Positions 16,221 through 25,344 of a stretch of 64,000 nt of DNA are shown one piece after another (positions within the stretch are counted from its first letter, which is position 1; every line of letters starts with the position of its first letter). The notes beneath the pieces are model-generated. The model ran no database searches and was not told where the DNA came from. It saw only the letters and a list, made by a program, of their open reading frames with translations. The stretch comes from Streptomyces minutiscleroticus (GTDB taxonomy: Bacteria; Actinomycetota; Actinomycetes; Streptomycetales; Streptomycetaceae): assembly GCF_014650875.1 (NCBI RefSeq), contig NZ_BMVU01000020.1, positions 62,001-126,000 on the forward strand. The letters run 5' to 3'. The position numbers and the translations under genes were made by a program.

Positions 16221-16724
16221 ATGAACACGGCACCCGCTGAAGACCCGCGCTGGCTCGACGACGAGGAACAGCGCACCTGGCGCGCCTACCTGCACGCCTC
16301 CGTCCTTCTCGAGGACCACCTCGACCGTCAGCTCCAGCGTGACGCGGGCATGCCCCACATCTACTACGGCCTGCTCGTGCAGCTGGGCGAGTCCCCGCGC
16401 CGCAGGCTGCGGATGACCGAGCTGGCGAGGAACGCGAAGATCACCCGGTCCCGGCTGTCGCACGCGATCGCGCGCCTGGAGAAGAACGGCTGGGTGCGGC
16501 GCGAGGACTGTCCCTCCGACAAGCGCGGCCAGTTCGCCGTCCTGACCGACGAGGGCATGGAGGTGCTGCGGCGGACCGCCCCCGGCCACGTGGCGGCGGT
16601 GCGCCAGGCCGTGTTCGACCGGCTCAGCCCCGAACAGCAGAAGTCCCTCGGCGAGATCATGCAGATCGTCGCCGAGGGACTGCAGCCCGAGGAGGCGGGC
16701 GCGGACCTGCCCTGGCTCCGCTGA
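16221..16724 (+). CDS. MarR-family transcriptional regulator
   Basis: 167 residues from ATG 16221. The winged helix-turn-helix spans about residues 55-115: RMTELARNAKITRSRLSHAIARLE is the recognition region, and VRREDCPSDKRGQFAVLTDEG is the wing. MarR proteins bind palindromes as dimers and release DNA on binding phenolics or after thiol oxidation. It most likely represses the divergent dioxygenase gene and itself. A Cys in the wing region could be a redox sensor, but that is speculation. A strong two-way terminator separates it from the convergent MFS gene. Confidence 0.9.
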   Translation: MNTAPAEDPRWLDDEEQRTWRAYLHASVLLEDHLDRQLQRDAGMPHIYYGLLVQLGESPRRRLRMTELARNAKITRSRLSHAIARLEKNGWVRREDCPSDKRGQFAVLTDEGMEVLRRTAPGHVAAVRQAVFDRLSPEQQKSLGEIMQIVAEGLQPEEAGADLPWLR

Positions 16725-16768
16725 GGTCCGGCGCGCCGGACCCGCGGAACCAGGGCGGGCCCTGGGAG

Positions 16769-16806
16769 TCGTACGGACGGGGCGTCCCCACCCCCCGTCC
16801 GTACGA
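16769..16806. terminator. bidirectional terminator
   Basis: A perfect 14-bp stem (16769-16782 with 16793-16806) and 10-base loop sit between the convergent MarR and MFS genes. Confidence 0.7.
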
Positions 16807-16826
16807 GAGGCGTGCGGCCCTCCGGA

Positions 16827-18368
16827 TCAGTGGGCGATGACGGGCACCAGGACCTCGTCCTCGGCGCCCTCGCCCGCCGCGTTGCCGGAGCCGGTGCCCG
16901 GGCGGCCGGTGTTGACGAGGACCAGGGCGATCACCCCGGCGGCGAGCAGGATGCCGACCGCGAACCAGATCGCGCTGGTGTAGCCCTCGACCATGGCCTG
17001 GAGCTGGACGAGCTGCTGCTGCGAGCGCGTGGTGGCGCCGGCGATGTGGTCGGTGAGGTACGCGGTGGTGGCGGAGGCGGCGACGGTGTTCAGCAGGGCT
17101 GTGCCGATCGCGCCGCCGACCTGCTGCGAGGTGTTGACCATCGCGGAGGCGACACCGGCGTCGCGCGCCTCGACGCCGTGCGTGGCCAGCGACATGGCGG
17201 GCATGAACGCCGTGCCCATGCCGAGGCCGAGCAGCAGCATCCCCGGCAGCAGCACGGACGCGTAGGAGGAGTCGATCTCCATGCGGGTCAGCAGGCCCAT
17301 GCCGAGCGCGGCGACCAGGAAGCCGGGGCCCATCAGCAGCCGGGGCGGAACCCGGGTCATCAGCCGGGCGCCGATCTGCGTGGAGCCCGTGATCATGCCC
17401 GCGACCATCGGCAGGAACGCGAACCCGCTCCTGACGGGCGAGTAGCCCTTCACGACCTGCAGGTAGTAGGTCAGGAAGAGGAACAGTCCGAACATCCCGA
17501 TGACGGCGAGCCCGAGGGAGAGGTAGACGCCGCCGCGGTTGCGGTCGGTCAGCACGCGCAGGGGCAGCAGCGGGGCCTTCACCCGGGACTCGACGAGCAC
17601 GAAGGCGGCGAGCAGGACGGCCGAGGCGACGAACATGGTGATCGTCAGGGCGTCGCTCCAGCCGTCGGACTCGGCGCGGGTGAAGCCGTAGACGAGCGCG
17701 ACCAGGCCGAGGGTGGACAGGATCACGCCGGGGATGTCGAGCGGGGAGCGGTTGCGGTCGCCCCGCGGCTCGCGGATCACGAAGTAGGCGCCCGCGGCGG
17801 CGACCACGGCGAAGGGCACGTTGACGAAGAAGGTCCAGCGCCAGTCGAGGTACTCGGTGAGGAAGCCGCCGAGCAGCAGGCCGACGGCGCCGCCGCCGCC
17901 CGCGATCGCGCCGTAGATGCCGAACGCCTTGGCGCGCTCCTTGGCGTCGGTGAACATCACGGCGAGCAGGGACAGCGCGGCCGGCGCGAGCAGCGCGCCG
18001 AACACGCCCTGCAGCGCGCGGGCGCCGAACATCATCGCCTGGCCGGTGGCCGCGCCCCCGAGCGCGGAGGCCACGGCGAAGCCTGCGAGGCCGACGACGA
18101 AGGCGCGCTTGCGGCCCCACAGGTCGGCGATGCGGCCGCCGAACAGCAGCAGGCCGCCGAAGGCGAGGGCGTAGGCCGTGACGACCCACTGCCGGTTCCC
18201 GTCCGAGATGCCCAGGTCCTGCTGGGCGGAGGGCAGGGCGATGTTCACGATGGTCGCGTCGAGGACGACCATCAGCTGGGCCAGCGCGATGAAGACGAGC
18301 GCCTTCCAGCGGTTGGCGTCGGGGGCCGGCGCCGTCCTGGCGGCCGTGGCCCGGGCTGTTTCAGACAT
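16827..18368 (-). CDS. MFS drug efflux transporter, 14-helix (EmrB/QacA) type
   Basis: 513 residues from ATG 18368; GTG 18380 adds four residues. Motif C-like and family D1 features are LMVVLDATIVNIALPSAQ in helix 1, GRIADLWGRKR between helices 2 and 3, and a long span of 14 hydrophobic helices. This is the DHA2 proton antiporter branch, which exports toxic compounds and antibiotics. The C-terminus is a short acidic tail. The TetR gene upstream on the same strand, about 330 bases away, is the likely regulator. The leader before the gene is unusually A/T-rich (18425-18472), with no further gene in the 18369-18698 spacer. Confidence 0.92.
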   Translation of the reverse strand: MSETARATAARTAPAPDANRWKALVFIALAQLMVVLDATIVNIALPSAQQDLGISDGNRQWVVTAYALAFGGLLLFGGRIADLWGRKRAFVVGLAGFAVASALGGAATGQAMMFGARALQGVFGALLAPAALSLLAVMFTDAKERAKAFGIYGAIAGGGGAVGLLLGGFLTEYLDWRWTFFVNVPFAVVAAAGAYFVIREPRGDRNRSPLDIPGVILSTLGLVALVYGFTRAESDGWSDALTITMFVASAVLLAAFVLVESRVKAPLLPLRVLTDRNRGGVYLSLGLAVIGMFGLFLFLTYYLQVVKGYSPVRSGFAFLPMVAGMITGSTQIGARLMTRVPPRLLMGPGFLVAALGMGLLTRMEIDSSYASVLLPGMLLLGLGMGTAFMPAMSLATHGVEARDAGVASAMVNTSQQVGGAIGTALLNTVAASATTAYLTDHIAGATTRSQQQLVQLQAMVEGYTSAIWFAVGILLAAGVIALVLVNTGRPGTGSGNAAGEGAEDEVLVPVIAH

Positions 18369-18698
18369 GGGTGTACCCACTTCGGGACTGCGGGGCTTCG
18401 CGGTGATCGGGACGGCGAAGCCTCGGGAAGGACGAAAGAACGAAAAGAAAAGCCGAAAAACGTAGGTAAAAGGGAGGGCCGGAGCGCGGCTCGTCGACGG
18501 TGACGGCCGCGGGTGCGCGGTACTGCGTGCCGGTCCGCGGTGGGGCGGGGACCCGGTGCGAGTCGGCGCGGGCCGGCGTGGGCCGGTCTGCGCCGGTGTC
18601 TCGGTACCGGCCGGTGCGGAGCGCGGAAGTCGTCGCTCGCGGCGGCCGGATCGTCGGGTGGACGGGTAGGTGGGGCGGTCAGGCCTGTCGGTGGGCGA

Positions 18699-19343
18699 TC
18701 AAGCGCGTCGCAGGTCCTCCATGGTCGCGGCGGCACCGGGCAGTTCGGAGCGGGCGGGTGCCCGCAGACCGTCCAGGAACAGCTGCAGGTGGCGGTGGAC
18801 GAAGTGGTCGAAGTTCAGGCACGCGGTGCCGGGCAGCGGTCGCGTGAGCTGGCTGAGGGCGATCATCAGATCGCCGACGGCCACGTCGGGACGGAGCCGG
18901 CCGACGGTACGCGCCCGGTCCATGAGCCGGGCGACCAGGGCCTCGAGCCGCTCGCGCGCGGCGAGCAGATCGGGGTGGTCGCGGTCGAAGGACCCCGAGA
19001 GCATCGGGCACAGGGCGCCCACCCGCTCGTCGGCGGCGGCGTGCACGAACCGGCCCAGCGCCTCGAAGGCGTCGCCGTCCTCGGCGAGCGCCGTCTCGGC
19101 CCGTTCGGACGTGCGGTCCATGACCGAGCAGACGACCTCGCGCTGGAGGGCGTCCCGGTCCGGGAAGTTGCGGTACAGCGTGGCGTTGCCGACGCCGGCC
19201 CTGCGGGCGATCTCGTCGAGCGGCACGTCGGCGCCGAACTCCACGAACATCTCGCGTGCGGCGGCGACGATCCGCTCCCGGTTGCGCAGCGCGTCGGCCC
19301 GGGGTCGGGGGGCCTTGCGCCGCACGGGGGTCGCGGTGTCCAC
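18699..19343 (-). CDS. TetR-family repressor
   Basis: 214 residues from GTG 19343 with AAGGAG eight bases upstream. The N-terminal helix-turn-helix (about residues 20-66) reads IVAAAREMFVEFGADVPLDEIARRAGVGNATLYRNFPDR when pieced together, the classic TetR pattern. The C-terminal ligand domain contains ALCPMLSGSFDRDHPDL and is like the repressors found beside DHA2 efflux pumps. It probably represses itself and the MFS gene downstream until a drug-like ligand binds. Confidence 0.9.
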   Translation of the reverse strand: MDTATPVRRKAPRPRADALRNRERIVAAAREMFVEFGADVPLDEIARRAGVGNATLYRNFPDRDALQREVVCSVMDRTSERAETALAEDGDAFEALGRFVHAAADERVGALCPMLSGSFDRDHPDLLAARERLEALVARLMDRARTVGRLRPDVAVGDLMIALSQLTRPLPGTACLNFDHFVHRHLQLFLDGLRAPARSELPGAAATMEDLRRA

Positions 19344-19458
19344 GGCGTACTCCTTCTCGGTCTCGGTCCTGGTCTCGTACTCGGTGCCGGTGTCGCCCCG
19401 GCTCTCGCGCCGGCCCGGCCACCGGCTGTGGTCGCGGGGAGCGATCCGGGGAGGGCCT

Positions 19459-19491
19459 CCCCGTTTCGCTCGGACACAGGGCTAAACGGGG
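19459..19491 (-). promoter_or_regulatory. candidate TetR operator
   Basis: CCCCGTTT (19459-19466) and AAACGGGG (19484-19491) form an inverted repeat with 17 bases between, about 120 bases upstream of the tetR start. No matching pair was seen before the MFS gene. The rest of 19344-19662 holds no gene that I can recognise. Confidence 0.35.
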
Positions 19492-19662
19492 AAGGGGTCC
19501 CCGGTTATTTCCCCTGCTTCCTGTGAGGCGCGTCACACCTCCCCGGGGCGAGAAACCCACGATCGGTCTCCTCCAGCGCGCGCCCGCACGGGAGGCGTCC
19601 GAGGGTGATCGCACGGGGTGCAGCCGGATACCGGGAGGCTGCCGTGAGCGAAAGGCCCATGG

Positions 19663-20946
19663 ATGCAGCCGACCCGCGCCCGCAGTCGGATACACCCGCG
19701 CCGCGTGGCCGCCCTCGCCTCGGTGACCCTGCTGACCATGGCCGCCAGCACCTCCGCCGGGTCCGGCCACCTGACGGCGGGGTTCCCGACGGCCGCGGGC
19801 CCGATCTCGGCGGCCCGCGCCGCGTCCCTCGGCCCCTGCATGATCAGCGGCCCGTCGGACGTGCAGATGTCGGAGGGCGTCCCGACCCCGGACGGCTACT
19901 CCCGCTCCACCGGCACCGTCCGGGCCCTGACCCTCATGGTCGACTTTCCCGACGCGCACGGGCAGGGCAGCGCCCTGGACCGCCTCGGCGAGTTCTTCCC
20001 GCAGACCGCCGACTGGTTCCGCACCAGCTCCTACGGCCGTCTCGACTACCGCCCCGAGACGCCCGTACGCCACTGGCTGCGGATGCCCGAGCCGTTCGCC
20101 GCGTACGGGACGGAGCGCGGCGCCCCCTTCGACCCCGGCTACCGGCACCTGGTCGAGGACATCGTGGCCGCGGCCGACCCGGAGGTGGACTTCACGAGGT
20201 ACGACTTCCTGAACGTGCTGGTCACTCCGAACGCCGGCCCGTCCGCCCTGGACACCGTCCTGTCGGTGACCTTCGCGGGCAACGGCGAGGCGCCGGTCGC
20301 GGACGGCGTGCCCGTCGCCAACGCCTCGTTCGTCTACAGCCGCCAGGACGACGGCTCCGGCTCGTACGAGCGGACGGGCTACCGGGTCCTCCCCCACGAG
20401 AACGGCCACGTCTTCGGCCTGCCCGACCTCTACACCCAGGACGGCGCCGCCGGGGTCGGCCACTGGGACATCATGAGCGAGGACTGGGGCGCCGGGAACG
20501 ACCTGCTGGGCTGGCACAAGTGGAAGCTCGGCTGGCTCGACGACGACCAGGTCGCCTGCGTCTTCGGACGCGGCGTCTCCCGGCACGTGCTCACCCCGCT
20601 CCCCCGCCCCGGCGGCGCCAAGCTGGTCCTCCTGCCGGTCGACGAGGAAACCGGCTACGCGCTCGAACTGCGCACCGAGGGCGGCAACGACGAGGAGGTC
20701 TGCCGCCCCGGCGTCCTCGTCTACAAGGTCGCGGCGGACGTCGACACCGGCCAGGGCCCGGTCCGGGTGATCGACTCCACCCGCGGCAGCGGCGGCTGCA
20801 CCCGCAGCCCGAACGTCCACGCGGAACTCTCCGACGCCACGTTCACGGCGGGCCAGACCTTCCGCGACAAGCGCTCGCGCATCCGGGTCACGGTGGGGCC
20901 GACGGACCGGGCGGGGAACGTACGGGTGGTGGTGAGACGGGGCTGA
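19663..20946 (+). CDS. secreted M6-family metalloprotease
   Basis: 427 residues from ATG 19663 behind AAAGG. An N-terminal basic stretch and hydrophobic core (VAALASVTLLTMAAST) form a Sec signal peptide. The zinc site is HENGHVFGLPDLY, an HExxH motif with the downstream Asp/Tyr region, near residue 246; DIMSEDWG supplies the Met-turn. M6 (immune inhibitor A type) proteases include secreted enzymes that degrade host or environmental protein. The C-terminal ~130 residues form a beta-rich domain with two pairs of cysteines. It seems to be a stand-alone gene with its own promoter region. Confidence 0.88.
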   Translation: MQPTRARSRIHPRRVAALASVTLLTMAASTSAGSGHLTAGFPTAAGPISAARAASLGPCMISGPSDVQMSEGVPTPDGYSRSTGTVRALTLMVDFPDAHGQGSALDRLGEFFPQTADWFRTSSYGRLDYRPETPVRHWLRMPEPFAAYGTERGAPFDPGYRHLVEDIVAAADPEVDFTRYDFLNVLVTPNAGPSALDTVLSVTFAGNGEAPVADGVPVANASFVYSRQDDGSGSYERTGYRVLPHENGHVFGLPDLYTQDGAAGVGHWDIMSEDWGAGNDLLGWHKWKLGWLDDDQVACVFGRGVSRHVLTPLPRPGGAKLVLLPVDEETGYALELRTEGGNDEEVCRPGVLVYKVAADVDTGQGPVRVIDSTRGSGGCTRSPNVHAELSDATFTAGQTFRDKRSRIRVTVGPTDRAGNVRVVVRRG

Positions 20947-21057
20947 GGGAAGCGCCCACGGACGGCCGGTCCCCTCCCGGGGTGCCCCGCCCGGACCGCC
21001 ACGGACGCCCGCGCGCGCCATTACGGTGTACCGGACAGCCGTCCTGGAGAGCCACGC

Positions 21058-22776
21058 ATGCCATCGACCGACCTCACGCCGCGTACCGGTGCCGAAGCCG
21101 ACGCCGTTGCCGGCACCGGCACGGGAACGGGCGCCGGCATGCCCGTGCCCGCCGAAGCCGTCACCCCGCTGATGCGCGGCATCACCGTGCTGCGCCGGCT
21201 CACCGAGGCCGGCGGCACAGCGAGCCTGAGCGCGCTGGAGCGGTCCACGGGCCTGGCCCGCTCCACGGTGGACCGCATCACGGCGACGCTGGCCCGCATG
21301 GACTACGTACGCCTCGACGGCCGCGACGCCGTCCTCGCCCCCCGGCTGATGGAACTCGGCAACGCCTACCTGGGCGCACTGCGCCTCCCCCGGCTGCTGG
21401 GCGCGCGGGCGGACGCGCTCGCCGACGAGCTGGACGAGTCGGTGTCGCTCGCGGTCGCCGACCGGGACGGCATCCGCTTCATCCACCAGGCGACGCGGCG
21501 GCGCGCGATGTCGCTGAGCTTCCGCATCGGGGACCTGCTGCCCGCCGAACGCACCGCGCCGGGCCCGCTGTTCGCCACCGAGTGGGACGGACGGGACTGG
21601 GCGCGCTGGCGCGCGCGGAGGGCGGCGGACCCCGAGGACCGCGGTTTCCCGGCGCTGCCGCCACGCGAGCGACCGCTCCCGGAGGGCGACTTCGAGGAGC
21701 GGACCGACCGGGCGCGCGAACGGGGCTGGGCGCTCGACGACCAGTTCATCGAACCGGGCCTGGTCGCCGTGGCCGTCCCCGTGCGCGACGGGCGGACCGG
21801 CCGCATCGCGTGCGTGGCGAGCGTGGTCAGCCACACCAGCCGGCACACCGCGGCCTCCCTGCGCGACACGCTGCTCCCCCGGCTCCGGGCCACCGTGGAG
21901 GCGATGGAGGCCGACCTGCGCGAGGCGGCCCCCGCGGCCGTACCGGCCCCGTCGTCCTCCTCCCCCGGGCTCGCCGCCTGGACCGGCGCCTCCAAGCAGG
22001 AGCTGGGCCGGGAGTTCGTCGAGTCCCTGGCCCGCGGGCTGACCGTCCTCACGTCGTTCGGGGAGGGCCGCGCCGAGCTGACGCTCTCCGAGGTCGCGCG
22101 GGCCACGGGCCTGGCGAGGGCCACGGCCCGCCGCGCGCTGATCACCCTGGAGCACCTGGACCTCGTCACCGCGCACGACCGGACCTTCGCCCTCACCCCC
22201 CGCGTCCTGGGCCTCGGCTTCCCCCCGCTCTCCCGTACGACGCTGCCCCAGATCGCGGCGCCCCACCTCGCCGGGCTCGCCCAGCGGGTGCACGACTCGG
22301 CGTCCCTCGCGGTGCTCACGGGCGACGAGATCCAGTACACGGCGCGGGTGGCGACCTCCCGGATCATGAGCGTCAACATCACCGTGGGCACCCGGCTGCC
22401 CGCGTACCCGACCGCGCTGGGCCGCGTCCTGCTCGCCGACCTCCCGCCGGACCTGCGCCCGCGGCCCGGCCTGCGTCCGCTGACGCCCCGCACGGTCACG
22501 GACCCGGCCGTGTACGCCGCCCTTCTGGAGCGCACGCGCGCGGACGGCTACGCACTGGCCGACGAGGAGCTGGAGGAGGGCCTGCGCTCCATCGCCGTAC
22601 CGGTGCGCGACCACGCCGGCACCGCCGTCGCCTCGATCAACGTGGCCATGCACAGCAGCCGCCGCACCCCCGAGCAGTGCGTCGCGGAACTCCTTCCGGA
22701 ACTCCGCGCGACGGCGGCGGCGATCGAGGCGGACCTGCACGTGGCGGGAGGGTTCACGCGGGTGGGCGTCACGTAG
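21058..22776 (+). CDS. tandem IclR-type regulator (two copies fused)
   Basis: 572 residues from ATG 21058. The protein contains two complete IclR units. The first has a winged helix at about residues 40-100 (LSALERSTGLARSTVDRITATL) and an effector domain with DESVSLAVADRDGIRFIHQA. The second starts near 325 with LTLSEVARATGLARATARRALITLEHL and has DSASLAVLTGDEIQYTARVA and RSIAVPVRDHAGTAVASINVA. IclR proteins are usually ~250 residues and dimeric, so this is a built-in dimer. Tandem IclR proteins regulate aromatic (beta-ketoadipate) catabolism in some Streptomyces; no such genes are adjacent here. Confidence 0.88.
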   Translation: MPSTDLTPRTGAEADAVAGTGTGTGAGMPVPAEAVTPLMRGITVLRRLTEAGGTASLSALERSTGLARSTVDRITATLARMDYVRLDGRDAVLAPRLMELGNAYLGALRLPRLLGARADALADELDESVSLAVADRDGIRFIHQATRRRAMSLSFRIGDLLPAERTAPGPLFATEWDGRDWARWRARRAADPEDRGFPALPPRERPLPEGDFEERTDRARERGWALDDQFIEPGLVAVAVPVRDGRTGRIACVASVVSHTSRHTAASLRDTLLPRLRATVEAMEADLREAAPAAVPAPSSSSPGLAAWTGASKQELGREFVESLARGLTVLTSFGEGRAELTLSEVARATGLARATARRALITLEHLDLVTAHDRTFALTPRVLGLGFPPLSRTTLPQIAAPHLAGLAQRVHDSASLAVLTGDEIQYTARVATSRIMSVNITVGTRLPAYPTALGRVLLADLPPDLRPRPGLRPLTPRTVTDPAVYAALLERTRADGYALADEELEEGLRSIAVPVRDHAGTAVASINVAMHSSRRTPEQCVAELLPELRATAAAIEADLHVAGGFTRVGVT

Positions 22777-22805
22777 GGGCGGCGGCCCCGCCCACCGCGC
22801 GTCCG

Positions 22806-22892
22806 CCACCCGGCCGCCGCTCAGTCGCCACCCGGCCGCCGCGCAGCCCTTGCTCGGCCGCCGCGCAGCCGCTGCCCGGCCGCCGCCGGGCG
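22806..22892. repeat. 22-bp imperfect tandem repeats
   Basis: Four head-to-tail units share the core CGGCCGCCGC. Units 1-3 begin at 22806, 22828 and 22850 and are exactly 22 bases long; the fourth, from 22872, is degenerate. They lie between the IclR gene and the tRNA gene. Confidence 0.7.
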
Positions 22893-23006
22893 CCGCCCGG
22901 CGCCGCCCGGGCCGACGGCCCGCCGTGCCGGACCGTACCCGCCCACCGACCGCGCGACAGATCCGCTACCCTGTCCGAAGTCGGCCTTCACGGCCGTCGA
23001 CGTTCC

Positions 23007-23082
23007 GCCTTCGTAGCTCAGGGGATAGAGCACCGCTCTCCTAAAGCGGGTGTCGCAGGTTCGAATCCTGCCGGGGGCACCA
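23007..23082 (+). tRNA. tRNA-Arg (anticodon CCT)
   Basis: A complete 76-base cloverleaf with encoded CCA. The acceptor arm GCCTTCG pairs with CGGGGGC using two G-T pairs; GCTC/GAGC form the D stem, CCGCT/AGCGG the anticodon stem around CTCCTAA (anticodon CCT), and GCAGG/CCTGC the T stem around TTCGAAT. It reads AGG codons. tRNA-Arg genes are common integration sites for actinomycete mobile elements, and an accessory region begins right behind this one. Confidence 0.95.
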
Positions 23083-23086
23083 GCGG

Positions 23087-23120
23087 AAAGGGCACCTACT
23101 GAATTCAGTAGGTGCCCTTT
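23087..23120 (+). terminator. perfect 34-bp palindrome after tRNA-Arg
   Basis: Both 17-base arms match perfectly with no loop, centred on GAATTC at 23101-23106, four bases after the tRNA. It ends in TTT and should act as the tRNA terminator. As DNA it is also a perfect protein-binding palindrome. Confidence 0.75.
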
Positions 23121-23342
23121 GACATCCACAGTCGACATCGGCAGCGGTGATCGCTGCCGATCTGGACGCCTCCTGAGCGGCCGGTCCAAGCCCCGTGCCA
23201 CACGCGTGCCACTCCACCCGGCGCGCGTCCTGAGCCGAGGGGCACGGGGATCACCGTCGCCCCTTCCGAAGCGCGGGTTGGCGGACTCTTTTTCGTCGAA
23301 GTGACATGCTGGAAGCCGCGTCGGCGACAGGGAGTTGGGCTC

Positions 23343-23879
23343 ATGCGGTGGACGGTGCACGGTGAACGGCAGATCTACCGCAATCCGTGGGTCAACCTGT
23401 GGCTCGTGGACGTCCAGCAGCCCGACGGCCATCGCTGGGAGCACCACGTGGTACGGATGCGGCACCTGGCGGTCGCCGCGGTGGTCGACGATCAGAAACG
23501 CGTCCTGATGATGTGGCGCCACCGCTTCATCACCGACGTCTGGGGCTGGGAACTACCCATGGGTCTCATCGAGGCGGACGAGACACCGGAGCAGGCTGCC
23601 GCCCGGGAAGTGGAGGAGGAGACCGGCTGGCGGGTGGACGCCGTCAAGCCGCTCGTCTACGCACAGCCCGCCAATGGCATCACCGACTCCGAGCACCATA
23701 TCTTCCGCGCCGACGGAGCCATTTACGTCGGTCCACCGACCGAGAAGAACGAGACAGACCGCATCGAGTGGATCCCCCTCCCGGAGATCCGAGGCATGAT
23801 CGACCGCCGGGAGATCGTTAGCAGCGGCAGTCTGGTCGGCCTGCTGTACCTGCTCCTCGACGAGGCCACCAGGGCTTAG
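23343..23879 (+). CDS. NUDIX hydrolase
   Basis: 178 residues from ATG 23343 behind GGGAG. The NUDIX box GLIEADETPEQAAAREVEEETGW fits Gx5Ex7REUxEExGU (residues about 80-102, shown here in segments: AAREVEEETGW). The enzyme hydrolyses a nucleoside diphosphate linked to another group; the layout resembles ADP-ribose pyrophosphatases. Its last four bases overlap the convergent regulator gene. NUDIX plus XRE/TPR regulator pairs recur in Streptomyces accessory DNA. The 220 bases between the tRNA terminator and this gene hold no other feature I can name. Confidence 0.9.
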   Translation: MRWTVHGERQIYRNPWVNLWLVDVQQPDGHRWEHHVVRMRHLAVAAVVDDQKRVLMMWRHRFITDVWGWELPMGLIEADETPEQAAAREVEEETGWRVDAVKPLVYAQPANGITDSEHHIFRADGAIYVGPPTEKNETDRIEWIPLPEIRGMIDRREIVSSGSLVGLLYLLLDEATRA

Positions 23880-25183
23880 CCGAGGACCTCCCGCATCCGC
23901 TGCTCGAACGCGATCGCAGATGCTTCCCGCGCATAGGGCGCGAGGCGCCGCTGGAACTCGTGCACGTGGCCGGCCACGCGAGGCGAGTCGATGACCGCCG
24001 ACAGATCGAGTGCGAGTCCGGCACTGCGGCAGGCGTCGTCGAGCCTCCCCTGCTGGAGTTGCGTACTCGCGAGCCAGAAGGCGTGGAAGGCACGGCCACG
24101 CTGTTGAGCCACCCGCTCCCGGCGCAGCCCCTCGGCGATCAGGGGTTCGGCCCGTCCCGCCTCGCCCAGTCTCGCCAGGGCGATACCCGTGTCAACGATG
24201 ATCTTGGTCTCGTCGAAGTACCGAACCCAGGAGGGCGCTTCCTCCTCTCGGCCACGTGCCCGTTCGTACGCGTCGCGGGAGCGGTCGACTGCCTGGTGGC
24301 AGGAGGAGGTGTCACGCAGGGTGGCGTGGGCGAAGGCCTCCCGCATGTGCAGCATCGCCATGACGAGCGGCTGATCGCCGGATGAGCGGGCCGTGTCCTG
24401 GGCCTTGCAGGCGAGAGCGAGCGCGTCGACGGGGTTGCCGTCGTACGTGGCCTGCAGGCTCATGCACGAGAGCACATTGGCCATGAACAGGCCGTCTCCC
24501 TGCCCGCGTGAGAGCTGAAGCGCCTGAGTGAAGTAGGTGCGTGCGGTGCTGTACTGGCGGGCATCGAAGTACGCCCAGCCCACGAGGCGTGCCAGCTCGG
24601 CGGCCAGTGACTGCAGATCCCGCCGAAGCGCGGCTTCGGCGGTGCGCATGATCTGCATGACGTACCGCAGATGCCCCAGGACCGCCGGACGCAGTGACGC
24701 GCCGCCGTGCTGCTCGTCACGCCGCCAATAGTCCTCCACCGAGGACCGCAGCGCGGCAAGCGTGGACCGGGTGACGTGCCCATCGGCGAGGGCCAGAAGA
24801 TCATCCAGATGCTCGCCGGACGGACATTCGGCCCCGGGCTCCGCCGGGGACTCGGCAACGGCGGCTTGCTTCCGTACCGGGGCCGGCTCGGGGATCTCCC
24901 ACGGGCGGTGCGCGAGACCCAGCATGGCTCCCGGAATACGGAGCCCGTCCGCGACCCGCTCGATCACATCGATGTGCGCCAGACGGCGATGCCCTGCCAT
25001 GATCTCGCCGACCCTGCTGGGCGTCATGCCGCACAGTGCCGCAACTCGTGAGGGGTAGATGCCCGCCCTGCACTTGACCAGCTGAAAAACACGGGCGAAG
25101 TCCCGCTGCCGACAGGCGTCCCGCCACTCGGGACTGGACAGCAGCTCCGGAGGAAGCGCGCGGTGAGGAAGGGGTCCGACCAC
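23876..25183 (-). CDS. XRE-type regulator with TPR-like C-terminus
   Basis: 435 residues from GTG 25183, chosen because GAGGAAGAGG lies just upstream; an earlier GTG (25261) lacks one. The helix-turn-helix lies near residues 40-90: FQLVKCRAGIYPSRVAALCG then MTPSRVGEIMAGHRRLAHIDVIERVADGL. From about residue 150 onward the protein is helical, with TPR-like pairs including RLVGWAYFDARQYSTARTYFTQAL and LSCMSLQATYDGNPVDALALA. This resembles Streptomyces regulators that sense small molecules or peptides through a helical repeat domain. It converges with the NUDIX gene and diverges from the ATP-binding protein gene. Confidence 0.85.
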   Translation of the reverse strand: MVGPLPHRALPPELLSSPEWRDACRQRDFARVFQLVKCRAGIYPSRVAALCGMTPSRVGEIMAGHRRLAHIDVIERVADGLRIPGAMLGLAHRPWEIPEPAPVRKQAAVAESPAEPGAECPSGEHLDDLLALADGHVTRSTLAALRSSVEDYWRRDEQHGGASLRPAVLGHLRYVMQIMRTAEAALRRDLQSLAAELARLVGWAYFDARQYSTARTYFTQALQLSRGQGDGLFMANVLSCMSLQATYDGNPVDALALACKAQDTARSSGDQPLVMAMLHMREAFAHATLRDTSSCHQAVDRSRDAYERARGREEEAPSWVRYFDETKIIVDTGIALARLGEAGRAEPLIAEGLRRERVAQQRGRAFHAFWLASTQLQQGRLDDACRSAGLALDLSAVIDSPRVAGHVHEFQRRLAPYAREASAIAFEQRMREVLG

Positions 25184-25344
25184 GTGGATACCTCTTCCTC
25201 GTCCCGCGACGGGGGAATGGGCGGTGAGATTGGGGATCCGACTGCCCGCGATGTTACCCACGTTGAGTAATCACCATGACCTGATTCCGCAACCGGCATC
25301 TGCGGTGGGCTGGCGTCCCGCAATCACCGCGACAAGGGGACACG

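Noticed and set aside
19605..23102. Very long plus-strand frame across M6 protease, IclR gene and tRNA
   Set aside because: Arg/Pro-rich shadow running through three well-supported features.
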